This document shows positions 43,939-52,067 of a DNA stretch of 64,000 nucleotides, one piece after another. The translations under genes were made by a program, and so were the position numbers. The stretch lies in assembly GCF_004402215.1 (NCBI RefSeq), contig NZ_SOEZ01000006.1, positions 58,536-122,535 on the forward strand, read 5' to 3'. Position 1 is the stretch's first letter, and each line of letters begins with the position of its first letter. Under the pieces are notes generated by a model. That model did not search any database, was not told where the DNA came from, and saw only the letters and a program-made list of their open reading frames with translations. Source of the DNA: Cryobacterium tagatosivorans (GTDB lineage: Bacteria; Actinomycetota; Actinomycetes; Actinomycetales; Microbacteriaceae).

Positions 43939-45124
43939 CGATCAACAGCTTCTGCATGAGGCCTCGCTTCTGAGTGCGGAGAAGCGCCAGGTTCCGGTCG
44001 AGGAGGTCAATCTCCTGCGTGGCTGCGTCAAAGACATCTGCAACCGCGTCCTGCTCGGCTCGGGACGGCATTGGAACTCGAGAGTTGAAGAAATCTTCAG
44101 CGCTCAAGTTGAGAAGACCGTTGTTCCGGACCCCTGAACTGATCACCTGTGCCAGCTGCCTATTCAAGGTTCCGGCTGCAAACAGATGTTCATAGAACCG
44201 CGGGTTGAGGTCACCATTTAGTCTGAAGCAGAAATACACATTAGGAACCAACGCCGACGAAGCGGACAGCGCGAAGACGCAACCCTGCGGGTACGTGAGT
44301 GAGTTGCCCTTGTTGTACGCGAATTCGCCCTCGTGAAGGCGCGTGTAATTGGCGACGCTCAACCCCGCCATATCCCGACTGTACTTGTCGGACTGAAGTA
44401 CGAAACCGGACCTCGAGGAGACAGTCATGACGGGGTGTGCTGCCCCATCTGACTTGCGGACCACCCTCGTGGCGATTGAGCGGATTGATACGGCAGCCCA
44501 TCGCTCACGAATCGCACTTTGTTCACCAAACACCTGAACTCGCAAGCCCGTGAACTCCAACTTTCGGGCGTCACGCAGGCGGACCAATTCATCGATCGAG
44601 TCATCCCAGGCGCAGAGAATCTCGGCGATCTTGCGCTGGCGATCAAGGGAGGGCACTGGGACTCGAAGTTCTCGAACTGCACGGAGATTCAGCGCCGCTT
44701 TCGCGCCGGCGTCGCTGAGCCGATTGAACTTGGTTTGATACGGAGCAGAGCTAAGGAGATAGGCGAGATACTCCCCGTCGACCCTGTCCGGGCGGGGACG
44801 CACGAGGCACAGGTGTTGACTCACGAAAGCTTGCCCCGGAAATGCCTCAGCCACGTAGCCGATCTTGCCAAGTTCCGCTGTGATCGAAATCAGCACGTCA
44901 CCTGACTTGAGGTTCGTTCGCGTCCCTTCGGATCGATCCGAGGGCGGGCGTACAAAGCGGAGTTTCTCGACATCCAGGTCAAGTCGAATTCCTCCTCGGC
45001 CCAGGTTGGCAATCCGCAAGAATGGAGAGCCCGAATCGGAATAGTGGCCAGCCCATCCACGGGGACCACTAGTGATCAGCGAAGTCAAGTGACCGAGTGA
45101 GTAGCTACGGAATTCTGGGTTCAT
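43898..45124 (-). CDS. hsdS: type I restriction system specificity subunit, two target-recognition domains
   Basis: The 408-residue protein has the two-repeat HsdS layout. The first target-recognition domain is followed by a conserved region (VPVPSLDRQRKIAEILCAWD), and the second by VPMPSRAEQDAVADVFDAA and KRGLMQKLLIG. HsdS binds the bipartite DNA target for HsdM and HsdR. The ATG overlaps the stop of the small gene upstream (ATGA). A separate one-domain HsdS is encoded at the head of the operon. Confidence 0.92.
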   Translation of the reverse strand: MNPEFRSYSLGHLTSLITSGPRGWAGHYSDSGSPFLRIANLGRGGIRLDLDVEKLRFVRPPSDRSEGTRTNLKSGDVLISITAELGKIGYVAEAFPGQAFVSQHLCLVRPRPDRVDGEYLAYLLSSAPYQTKFNRLSDAGAKAALNLRAVRELRVPVPSLDRQRKIAEILCAWDDSIDELVRLRDARKLEFTGLRVQVFGEQSAIRERWAAVSIRSIATRVVRKSDGAAHPVMTVSSRSGFVLQSDKYSRDMAGLSVANYTRLHEGEFAYNKGNSLTYPQGCVFALSASSALVPNVYFCFRLNGDLNPRFYEHLFAAGTLNRQLAQVISSGVRNNGLLNLSAEDFFNSRVPMPSRAEQDAVADVFDAATQEIDLLDRNLALLRTQKRGLMQKLLIGDVRLAPEAATLV

Positions 45125-45345
45125 TTCGTCAGGTCTCCAACCAGCTTCAGCTCAGACCTCAACCGGCCGGACTCGGCGATGTCCGCGGCATCGGCGTCCG
45201 CGGTATCCTCCGCCGTCCTCGCCTGTCCCGTCGTCGGGAACCGCTCCGGGAGCTGTGCTCGGGTCTGTCGCGCCGCGCCATCCAACGACCTAGGGTCGGT
45301 CATACGCGGCGAGCTCTCGACCGCGGCCTCCATGAATTCAGTCAT
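45121..45345 (-). CDS. small protein encoded between hsdM and hsdS
   Basis: This 74-codon frame begins with ATG 45345, overlapping the hsdM stop by 8 nt, and ends in an ATGA overlap with hsdS. An AAGGAG site lies about ten bases upstream of the start within hsdM. The product is acidic and charged (RTAEDTADADAADIAESGRL) with no family I recognise. The double coupling argues that it is translated. It could be an operon-specific modulator or only a device to pass ribosomes from hsdM to hsdS. Confidence 0.6.
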   Translation of the reverse strand: MTEFMEAAVESSPRMTDPRSLDGAARQTRAQLPERFPTTGQARTAEDTADADAADIAESGRLRSELKLVGDLTK

Positions 45346-46855
45346 CGAGCCCTAGCTCCTTGAGGTAGCCCTTCATCCGGCCGCGCACCTCAACCAGTTC
45401 GGCCTCGATCTGTTCGATCTCTCGCTGTACGGCGGCAACATCTACCTGCTCTTCCGCCTCGAAGGTGTCGACGTAACGAGGAATGTTGAGGTTGAACTCA
45501 TTGCTCACAATCTCTTCGCGGCTCGCCAGGTGCGAATACTTATCGACGTCGGCGCGCCTGCGGTAGACGTCGACGATCTTCGCGATGTGCCCAGCATCGA
45601 GGAGATTCTGCGCCTTGGCAGGAGTGAACTCGCGGCTTGCGTCTACGAAAAGCACATCTGTGCGTGACTCGTTGGCGCCGCCCGCCTCACGAGACCGATC
45701 GAACACGAGGATGGCGACGGGAATGCCGGTGGTGGTGAACAGGTTTCCGGGCAGCCCCACAACTGCGTCGAGCAGGTTCTCCTCGATGAGGGCCTGGCGG
45801 ATACGACCCTCCGAGCCAGCCCGGAACAGGACACCGTGGGGGACGATCACCGCGACCCTACCCGTCAGGCGCTTAGCCGTCTCGATCATGTGACTGATGA
45901 AGGCGTAGTCGCCCTTGCCCTTGGGAGGCACGCCGCGCCAAAAACGGCCGAAGCGGTCGTGTTCTGCGTTCTCGGCACCCCACTTGTCGAGCGAAAACGG
46001 CGGGTTGGCCACAACGATGTCGAACTTCTTCAGCTGGTCATGTTCGAGCAGCGTCGGGTTATTGAGCGTGTCGCACCAGTCGATGCGCGCGGAGTCATTG
46101 GCGTGCATGAACATGTTCATGCGCGCAAGCGCCCACGTGGCGCCGTTGGATTCCTGACCGTACAATGCGTAGTCGTGCGATCCAACCTCGGACGCCGCCT
46201 GGATCAGCAACGAGCCCGACCCGCAGGCGGGGTCGAAGATCTCATTGCCGGACTTCGGCGCCGCGATCTTCGCCAGAAGCTCGGAGACCGAGCTGGGCGT
46301 GTAGAACTCCCCGGCTTTCTTGCCTGCGTCGGAGGCGAAGCGTGAGATCAGGTAGATGTAGGTTTCCCCGATGATGTCATCGCTCACTCGCGACGGCCGC
46401 AAGTCGAGATCGGGCTTGGCGAAGTCCTCAAGCAGGTTCTTCAGGCGTCGGTTGCGATCCTTCACTTGCCCGAGGTTCGCCTCGGAGTTGAAGTCGATGT
46501 TGCGGAACACACCGTCGAGCTTGGCGCGGTTGGCGTCTTCGATCGCCTCCAGCGCTTCATTTATGAGCTCGCCGATGTTCGCGGCTTCGCGCTGTTTGTA
46601 CAGGTCCGAGAAGCTCGCACCCTCGGGGAGCGGAAAGCGCTCGCGCTCAAGACGGCGGTCGATCCGCCTGCTGTCGCCCGCGAACTGCTTCTCGTACTGG
46701 ACCTTGTGGTCAACCCAGATGTCTGAGATGTACTTCAGGAAGAGCATCACGAGCACGTAGTCCTTGTACTGCGTGGCATCGACCACGCCGCGGAACGTGT
46801 CGCATGCTGCCCATGCAGCCTGGTTAATGCGCTGCTGGGTGATCTGGTCTGTCAC
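45338..46855 (-). CDS. hsdM: type I restriction system DNA adenine methylase subunit
   Basis: The 505-residue protein has the N-terminal HsdM helical domain (AWAACDTFRGVVDATQYKDY). It also has the methyltransferase motifs FDPACGSGSLL (207 to about 217) for S-adenosylmethionine and NPPF (284-287) for catalysis of N6-adenine methylation. It pairs with HsdS for methylation and with HsdR for cleavage. It starts in an ATGA overlap with the half-size hsdS upstream. Confidence 0.94.
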   Translation of the reverse strand: MTDQITQQRINQAAWAACDTFRGVVDATQYKDYVLVMLFLKYISDIWVDHKVQYEKQFAGDSRRIDRRLERERFPLPEGASFSDLYKQREAANIGELINEALEAIEDANRAKLDGVFRNIDFNSEANLGQVKDRNRRLKNLLEDFAKPDLDLRPSRVSDDIIGETYIYLISRFASDAGKKAGEFYTPSSVSELLAKIAAPKSGNEIFDPACGSGSLLIQAASEVGSHDYALYGQESNGATWALARMNMFMHANDSARIDWCDTLNNPTLLEHDQLKKFDIVVANPPFSLDKWGAENAEHDRFGRFWRGVPPKGKGDYAFISHMIETAKRLTGRVAVIVPHGVLFRAGSEGRIRQALIEENLLDAVVGLPGNLFTTTGIPVAILVFDRSREAGGANESRTDVLFVDASREFTPAKAQNLLDAGHIAKIVDVYRRRADVDKYSHLASREEIVSNEFNLNIPRYVDTFEAEEQVDVAAVQREIEQIEAELVEVRGRMKGYLKELGLDD

Positions 46856-47451
46856 GTGTGTGGCCTTTCGTTCATGTGGGACTGCGCGAAGTTGTTGACC
46901 AGGTCGGCAAGCTGGCGATTGAGAAGCTCGTACCGACGCTCAGAGATGCGCTCGATGAGGTTCCGCTCGGTAGCGGCGCAAAGCGCGAGCGATCCGATCT
47001 TCCGTTGGGTTTCCAAGGGAGGAAGGATGACGTCCAAACTCTCTAGGATCGGCTTATTAACGATACGAACCGTTGTGCCCGTGGCGCCTTGCGCGAAGTG
47101 CTGCTCCGCCGGCTGCTGGTTCAAAAACCATGCCAGATACCCGGCATCAACAACATCTGCGAGCGGCCGCAGAACGAACAAGGGCATTATCGCCACTGCC
47201 GGTTCTTTGAGTTCCACGCTCACTGCCCATGCCGCGTGGCGCACACCTCGAGATTTGAATAGCACATCCCCTAGACCGATCAAGTGGCGCTGTGCAATTC
47301 CATTGGAGGCTATCCGCGCTGTCGGCGGGTCAAGGAGCCGGCCAGACTCGAGGTCGCCCGATTGCACAGCGAGGACTCCCTCATCGCTTATCTCCAACCC
47401 GGTTCGAAGCGATAAGCCAGATTGAACTGTGCACATTGTTGACAGTCTCAA
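46852..47451 (-). CDS. half-size HsdS-like specificity protein (single target-recognition domain)
   Basis: The 199-residue product corresponds to one HsdS half: MCTVQSGLSLRTGLEIS at the start, YLAWFLNQQPAEQHFAQG, then the conserved ILPPLETQRKIGSLALCAA with a helical spacer. I chose TTG 47451 because AAGGAG lies five bases upstream; ATG 47436 and a TTG at 47529 are alternatives. It precedes hsdM with an ATGA overlap, so it is the first gene of the operon. Half-size HsdS proteins can dimerise to recognise a palindromic split target, giving the system a second specificity. Confidence 0.8.
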   Translation of the reverse strand: MRLSTMCTVQSGLSLRTGLEISDEGVLAVQSGDLESGRLLDPPTARIASNGIAQRHLIGLGDVLFKSRGVRHAAWAVSVELKEPAVAIMPLFVLRPLADVVDAGYLAWFLNQQPAEQHFAQGATGTTVRIVNKPILESLDVILPPLETQRKIGSLALCAATERNLIERISERRYELLNRQLADLVNNFAQSHMNERPHT

Positions 47452-47730
47452 AGCAGCTCCTTCCGCGTTCCCCGCACTATTTGAGAACTGTAACACACAC
47501 GAAATCCGTGCAGTATTACCTAACTGCAAATAATGTGGATCGGATTCCGCTAGAGTCGGCCTAGACGCGACAAGCCTCGGTCAGCATGGTGCTGGCCATC
47601 AGATGAGGCAGCGGCTGAACGAGGCTCGTGCGATTTTCCCTAGACAGGAATCACACAAGCCTAACCCCTAGAACTTGAGCACCACATGTCCAAGGGGCGC
47701 TCTGGCCGCGTTGCGTTTGGGAGCAAAACA

Positions 47731-47991
47731 ATGACTGATCGCGCCGTACGGCAGAGCCGTAAAGACGTCAATGGGAACATCACCGCGCTTGGCGATGTGG
47801 GGGCCGGGTGGTCGCCACGCGGTAGCGCCAACGTCATCGCGGACATTGAGTATGGACTGCAGACGTATTTCGTTCCGTGGACGAGCGGGCGCACTGAGAT
47901 CAGGGTGGTGAGCGGTCCGGGCGGGAAGTACCTTCGCACCGACCGCGACAACACCATGAAGAACAACCTCGACGACCTGCCGAACTGCTAG
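47731..47991 (+). CDS. DUF3892 domain protein
   Basis: The 86-residue protein contains the DUF3892 pattern: NGNITALGD, W-S-rich turn, VIADIEYGLQTYFV and a C-terminal GGKYLRTDRDNTMKNNLDDL. The ATG at 47731 follows GGGAG seven bases upstream, preferred to an earlier ATG at 47686 without a site. The domain is small and of unknown function, often in defence or mobile islands. It is divergent from the restriction operon and shares its upstream region. Confidence 0.75.
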   Translation: MTDRAVRQSRKDVNGNITALGDVGAGWSPRGSANVIADIEYGLQTYFVPWTSGRTEIRVVSGPGGKYLRTDRDNTMKNNLDDLPNC

Positions 47992-48303
47992 TCCGAGCGC
48001 TGGGTGGGCGGTTAGCCACGCCGGCCGTCCGCCCGCGCTCGCACAGCCGACGATCACACCGGTCGATGAGTCCGCACGGGTTAGAACTTGTTGAAGGAAT
48101 CGTTTGATCAGCCTGGCCCGGCGCCAATGGACTCACCCCCGAACTCCTGCAGCCAGGAGATGACTTCAGCCCGCCACCGTACGGCGTCGGCCTGACGGAC
48201 TTCGCGCACCATCTCAAGTACGGTTAGGGCACTTCCTGAACGTGTTCAGCGCGTTGGCGTTGATGGGAACCCACTGGATGGGCAACCTCGCGCGATGTTC
48301 GAG
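47992..48303. other. gap with small coding-like fragment
   Basis: No complete gene is supported. On the minus strand a frame near 48240-48115 reads LTVLEMVREVRQADAVRWRA and on to SWLQEFGGE before a stop. Just upstream another frame reads QWVPINANALNTF. Together they look like the tail of a frameshifted gene, too short to identify. Confidence 0.3.
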
Positions 48304-48903
48304 TCACCTCGACTTACCCCAAGTCCAGAACTCCAGACCGGAGAGTGCCTCCGCCCGGTGAGGCGGCAGTGTGCCGGCCCGGTAGTACAGACGCTGCTTG
48401 GCGGCCCACCCCGCGAGACGGCCCTCCGACTCGTCATCGCTCCGTTCCAGCGGCGCCCGCCGGTGAATATCGATAAACCGGCGATACTTCTCGAACTGGG
48501 CATCCCACAGGTCGCCAAGGGGATTGAGGCTGACTCCCGGAATACACAACAGGCGCTCTGCCTGATACGCGCAGCGGCAGCCAGTGCGGATGGCGGCGCG
48601 CTCGTCGGCCAGCCAGCCGGCGAGGCGCCACTCCTCATCGGAGATCCTCTCTCGCGCACGGTTGTTCTGCCGCGGAATGCGATCCTCTCGGGCAACGAAC
48701 GCTTCCAGATCGTGGGTGTTCAATGTCCAGCGCGCGACCTGTTCGCGCCTACCGACGAAGGCGTGGGGGTCCGCGAAGACGGCGAGGTCGGTGCGATAGA
48801 AGCGAAGCGACAGCACCTCGTCTCCGGTCTGTGACCTCGATCCGCGCTGGCTCAACTCGGTATAGAACTGGTGCAGCGCTTGCACGGCGGCTGAGGGGGA
48901 CAT
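48304..48903 (-). CDS. helicase-associated (HA) domain protein without a helicase
   Basis: The 199-residue protein carries two helicase-associated repeats, each with an aromatic-rich core (DLEAFVAREDRIPRQN, WRLAGWLADERAAIRTG, then FIDIHRRAPLER, RLAGWAAKQRLYYRAGTLP). This domain usually trails a DEAD-box helicase and binds nucleic acid; here it stands alone. The ATG at 48903 has GGAAAGG upstream. It lies among small island genes next to the restriction system. Function is unknown; a DNA-binding accessory role is inferred. Confidence 0.7.
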   Translation of the reverse strand: MSPSAAVQALHQFYTELSQRGSRSQTGDEVLSLRFYRTDLAVFADPHAFVGRREQVARWTLNTHDLEAFVAREDRIPRQNNRARERISDEEWRLAGWLADERAAIRTGCRCAYQAERLLCIPGVSLNPLGDLWDAQFEKYRRFIDIHRRAPLERSDDESEGRLAGWAAKQRLYYRAGTLPPHRAEALSGLEFWTWGKSR

Positions 48904-49096
48904 GGTGCCTTTCCGACCCGCACGGATACGCGGTGTCGGAAGCCCTATGCGCGGCACTTCGCGGTGAGGGACAGGCCGTCTTCCTGCACGCCAACGGCTA
49001 TGTCGGAGGCCCGTTATGTTCACGCCACTGCAACACCAAATAGGACGAATGGCAGATCACGGCCAGAGGTGGCACGGAGAAGGCGAAGGAGAACCC

Positions 49097-49476
49097 ATGA
49101 TCATGCAGGTCGGCGCTTCTGGAGGCTGCTGGGTCGTGACGACAACGTCCGCGTCGGTTTACGAGGTTGACTTGGACAACTCGACGCTCACGCGGCATCC
49201 GACGGCGCGCACCCAGGAGCCAAATCCCCTCCGCAGGGACGAAGCCCCCTCCTTCTGCTGGAAATCGTCATACTCACCGTCGGGAGCCCGGCGATCTTCC
49301 TCGTGGACCTGAGCCACGCTGGCGTGGCCTGCACAACACGCGTCACCACCACCGTGGTGAGCATCGATCGGATCGGACCCGGCCTGGGGAACTCGTCACT
49401 CATCGCCGAGTTCACCGGCGTAGTCGGCACCTGGGACGACGTCCTCGAGACGGGTCGTGGGGATGCTCAGCAGTAG
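49097..49476 (+). pseudogene. small hypothetical protein, frameshifted (tandem paralogue 1)
   Basis: From ATG 49097 (AGGAGAA site upstream) the frame reads MIMQVGASGGCWVVTTTSAS and YEVDLDNSTLTRHPTAR. Near 49245 the coding pattern moves to another frame (LLLLEIVILTVGSPAIFLVD, then SHAGVACTTRV) and runs to TAG 49474-49476. The combined protein of about 126 residues resembles the next gene. The family is not one I know. Either a real frameshift or a sequencing error explains the break. Confidence 0.55.
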
Positions 49477-49583
49477 CTGCGCCAGAGCCTGGCGCGATTC
49501 TCGCCGCAGGCAGACCGCATCACCGCGATCAGAGAATCCCCGGCTCCCGAGCCAGAACGCAACACCCATCGAAAGGAGCTCCA

Positions 49584-49937
49584 GTGCAAAATGACATCCA
49601 CGGTGACGACAGCGTCACCGAACTCACCGGTGACGAAGGAGGCGTCTGGCAAGTCTTCACGGTCTCCAGCGTCCACATTTTCGATCTCGACGCCATGACC
49701 ATTACCCGACTACCGGGCCCCGCCTCCGTGCCGACCGTCAATGACCAGACGCGTCCCATCCGCTCAATCGATTGGTGCCGGGTTGGCGATCGCGGCGAGT
49801 GGACGATGCACGAGGACCAGCCCTCGCCTGACGTGGAATACTACTGGCACATTTCATCCACGATCTCCCGCATTTCCCGGCAGGTGCCGCCGGCTTTGGA
49901 TAACCAGGTGCAAAGTGGATCCGGCGTGGGCGTGTGA
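49584..49937 (+). CDS. small hypothetical protein (tandem paralogue 2)
   Basis: This 117-residue protein starts at GTG 49584 with GGAG six bases upstream. GGVWQVFTVSSVHIFDLDAM and ITRLPGPA align with CWVVTTTSASVYEVDLDN and LTRHPTA of the preceding broken copy, and YYWHISSTISRISRQ with its CTTRVTTTVVSIDRI. So the two are tandem duplicates, predicted all-beta and soluble. No function can be given; the pattern of paired small proteins beside a restriction system would fit an immunity or accessory role, but this is only context. Confidence 0.65.
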   Translation: MQNDIHGDDSVTELTGDEGGVWQVFTVSSVHIFDLDAMTITRLPGPASVPTVNDQTRPIRSIDWCRVGDRGEWTMHEDQPSPDVEYYWHISSTISRISRQVPPALDNQVQSGSGVGV

Positions 49938-50290
49938 GGCGCGGCGTGCTCCATCCGTCATAGGCTCGCGTCGTACCGTCGTTCCATTCTCACCCTGCGA
50001 ACTAGCTTCCAGTCGGCACCGACTGCGAGTGCGAGCTGGGTGGTGCCCCGGAAGCGCGACAGATCGCCGAAGACCGGCGACGAGGTCCACCAACTTGCAC
50101 GTCACGTCCCCGATCTCCGGAATGGTCGTGTCGGCCAGCCTGGGTAAGGCGCAGAGTGAACCGGGCGTGGAAGCCTGAGGGGCGCTCCACTCGATCAGGG
50201 GTAAGGCCACTCTCAGCCTTCCTCCCGATCAGAATCGACCATCTGATTGCAGGCCGAAGCGCCCGGCTTGACACCGGGTGCATGCCACTC
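49938..50290. other. intergenic stretch without a supported gene
   Basis: About 350 bases. Minus-strand peptides such as TIPEIGDVTCKLVDLVAGLR look mildly protein-like but have no start with a ribosome site and no family match. I see no repeat or hairpin of note. Confidence 0.3.
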
Positions 50291-50641
50291 TCACGGTTGG
50301 TAATCGCGGGCTTCGCTGATGCCTCCGAGGACGACGTCAGCCATCGCAATATCCTCCAACCGCATCACGATCACACCACGGAGCAACTTCCCCAAACGGT
50401 CGTAACTCGTGCCGGCTTCACGCGCATATGCCTTCAGATTACTTCCCGTCTCTTTGATGCGACGCCGGATTCGGACCGAGTAGGTGTGCTGCCGTTGCGC
50501 GACGAGCAGAAACGCTTCCGACTCTCTCGACACCGCTGTTTTCCACGGCAACGCCCGGACCCGTCCGAATCCGTCTGGCTCCTCCGTGAGGTCACGAGGG
50601 CAGCGAAGGTCATCGATGGATTCAGCCATGCTGACGAGCAT
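50291..50641 (-). CDS. small helix-turn-helix-like protein
   Basis: The 116-residue protein has a C-terminal half resembling a Cro/C1-type helix-turn-helix (VRIRRRIKETGSNLKAYARE followed by AGTSYDRLGKLLRG and VIVMRLEDIAMADVVLGG). The N-terminal half is not recognised. ATG 50641 or the in-frame ATG 50629 could start it; neither has a clear ribosome site. It is divergent from the recombinase-like gene and could control that gene pair. Confidence 0.65.
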   Translation of the reverse strand: MLVSMAESIDDLRCPRDLTEEPDGFGRVRALPWKTAVSRESEAFLLVAQRQHTYSVRIRRRIKETGSNLKAYAREAGTSYDRLGKLLRGVIVMRLEDIAMADVVLGGISEARDYQP

Positions 50642-51164
50642 AGTCGCACGCTGATAGGACGTAAATACGCGGTGCTAGCACGCCAACGCTGTCAGTGCAT
50701 CCGAAAATTGGGGCAAAACTCAGCCGGCGCGAAGTGCCGCGCATTGGGTATATGTGAATACAACGCAACTGAACCCAAACCGTCCCTCAACCCCCGAAGC
50801 GGCCGACTCTGTCGTGCTCTGGCAAAATCGCAAGAACGGAGAAGAAATCGCGGTGGCCGACCGGCCCCTGCCCGACAAGGAACCGTACCTGTCCCTGCCG
50901 TTCCGCCACGCCTCCCTCAAACCGACCGCCAACAACCGTCTGACTGACGACGATGACGACCTCCGAGTACACCCCGCGGACGGCTCGGTTGCGCAGTGCT
51001 TCGCGCGGCCGTGTTGGGGTGATTCGAGCCGCGTGCGGGCACACGCTGCCGCGCTCGTCCTCCTCGTCGGGCTTCTCCGCGCCCTTCCCGCCGACCTGCC
51101 CGCCGCTGTTGCCGACACGGCGACGCGAGTTCACCGGGGCCTCCCCGACGTGTGCGTGCGCGCC
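50642..51164. promoter_or_regulatory. upstream region of the recombinase-like/transposase pair
   Basis: The frame of the recombinase-like gene stays open back to about 50754, but its translation is low-complexity (LTDDDDDLRVHPADG) and has no counterpart in the broken relative at 38.7 kb, whose similarity starts at TYTP. I read this 520-base stretch as a leader or element end rather than coding. No inverted match to the right end near 54 kb was found by eye. Confidence 0.4.
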
Positions 51165-52067
51165 ATGACGACCTACACGCCACGCAACATCAGCACAGCG
51201 CGATGGGAACGCATCCAGGTCTTCGTCGAAGACGCCACCGCTATCGCGGCACCACGCTGCGCTTACACTCAGGAACGCCTCCTGGTCATCTGCGGCAGGT
51301 TCGTCGACTGGGCGGTCAACGAGGCCGGGCTCCCGCTTCGCGCCGATGTTCTGTTCCGCCCCGAGGTCGTCGCACGCTATGTCAGCCACCCGAGCCTGAA
51401 CCTCGCAGCGACTACTCGGCGCAACTACCGCGCAACGCTGATGCGCGTGTCGGAGGTGCTCCTTCCTGACGCGCCCGCCACGGCGTTCAAACCGTTGAGC
51501 GCGAAGGACTCGATGCGTCCATACACGCCGAACGAGGAGGTGCGCCTCGAGAACTGGGCACGCGGGCAGAAGTCTCCGGAGCGCGAACGGAACGCCATGG
51601 TCCTGCTCTCTCTCAGCATGGGAGCGGGATTTTGGGCAGGCGAAATACTGACCGCACGCCACGAGGACTTTCTCTTCGACGAAGACGGCGTACTCGCGAC
51701 CGTCCGCGGCGCAAAGGCGCGGTACGTGCCCCTGCTCGCTAAGTGGGAACCGTGGCTGCAGGAGGCTATTGCCGACCTGCACGACGGTGATTTCGTCTTT
51801 GGCGACCCGTCCCGCCAGGGAAGTCGCAATGTGGTCAACGAGTTCATCCAGCGTGTCGGCAGGACGGCGAAAATGCCTGTCCCCCAAACCAACCGGATGC
51901 GAGCGACCTGGCTCGTCACCCACCTCGCGAACCGCACGAACATGCGTGCGCTCATGCGTGCCGGCGGTGTCGAAAAGTTCGAAAATCTCGCCCGGCTGCT
52001 GAAGTTCGTCCCGGAACTCGACACCGTCGAATACCGTCGCCACCTCCGCGGGGAGGCGAACCGATGA
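51165..52067 (+). CDS. degenerate tyrosine-recombinase-fold protein
   Basis: The 300-residue protein has the layout of a phage-type integrase: an N-terminal core-binding-like domain (RLLVICGRFVDWAVNEAGLP) and a catalytic-like domain. Against the family's R-K-H-R-H-Y set, the first Arg is lost (GAGFWAGEILTARHEDF), Lys is kept (GAKARYVPLL), the HxxR motif reads NRMR, the next His is lost (RLLKFV) and a Tyr is present (VEYRRHL). ATG 51165 fits the start of similarity with the 38.7-kb copy. Its stop overlaps the transposase ATG. It may bind DNA without recombining it. Confidence 0.7.
   Translation: MTTYTPRNISTARWERIQVFVEDATAIAAPRCAYTQERLLVICGRFVDWAVNEAGLPLRADVLFRPEVVARYVSHPSLNLAATTRRNYRATLMRVSEVLLPDAPATAFKPLSAKDSMRPYTPNEEVRLENWARGQKSPERERNAMVLLSLSMGAGFWAGEILTARHEDFLFDEDGVLATVRGAKARYVPLLAKWEPWLQEAIADLHDGDFVFGDPSRQGSRNVVNEFIQRVGRTAKMPVPQTNRMRATWLVTHLANRTNMRALMRAGGVEKFENLARLLKFVPELDTVEYRRHLRGEANR

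Noticed and set aside
50754..51164. N-terminal extension of the recombinase-like protein
   Set aside because: No similarity to the 38.7-kb homologue, low complexity, and an ATG exactly where similarity begins.
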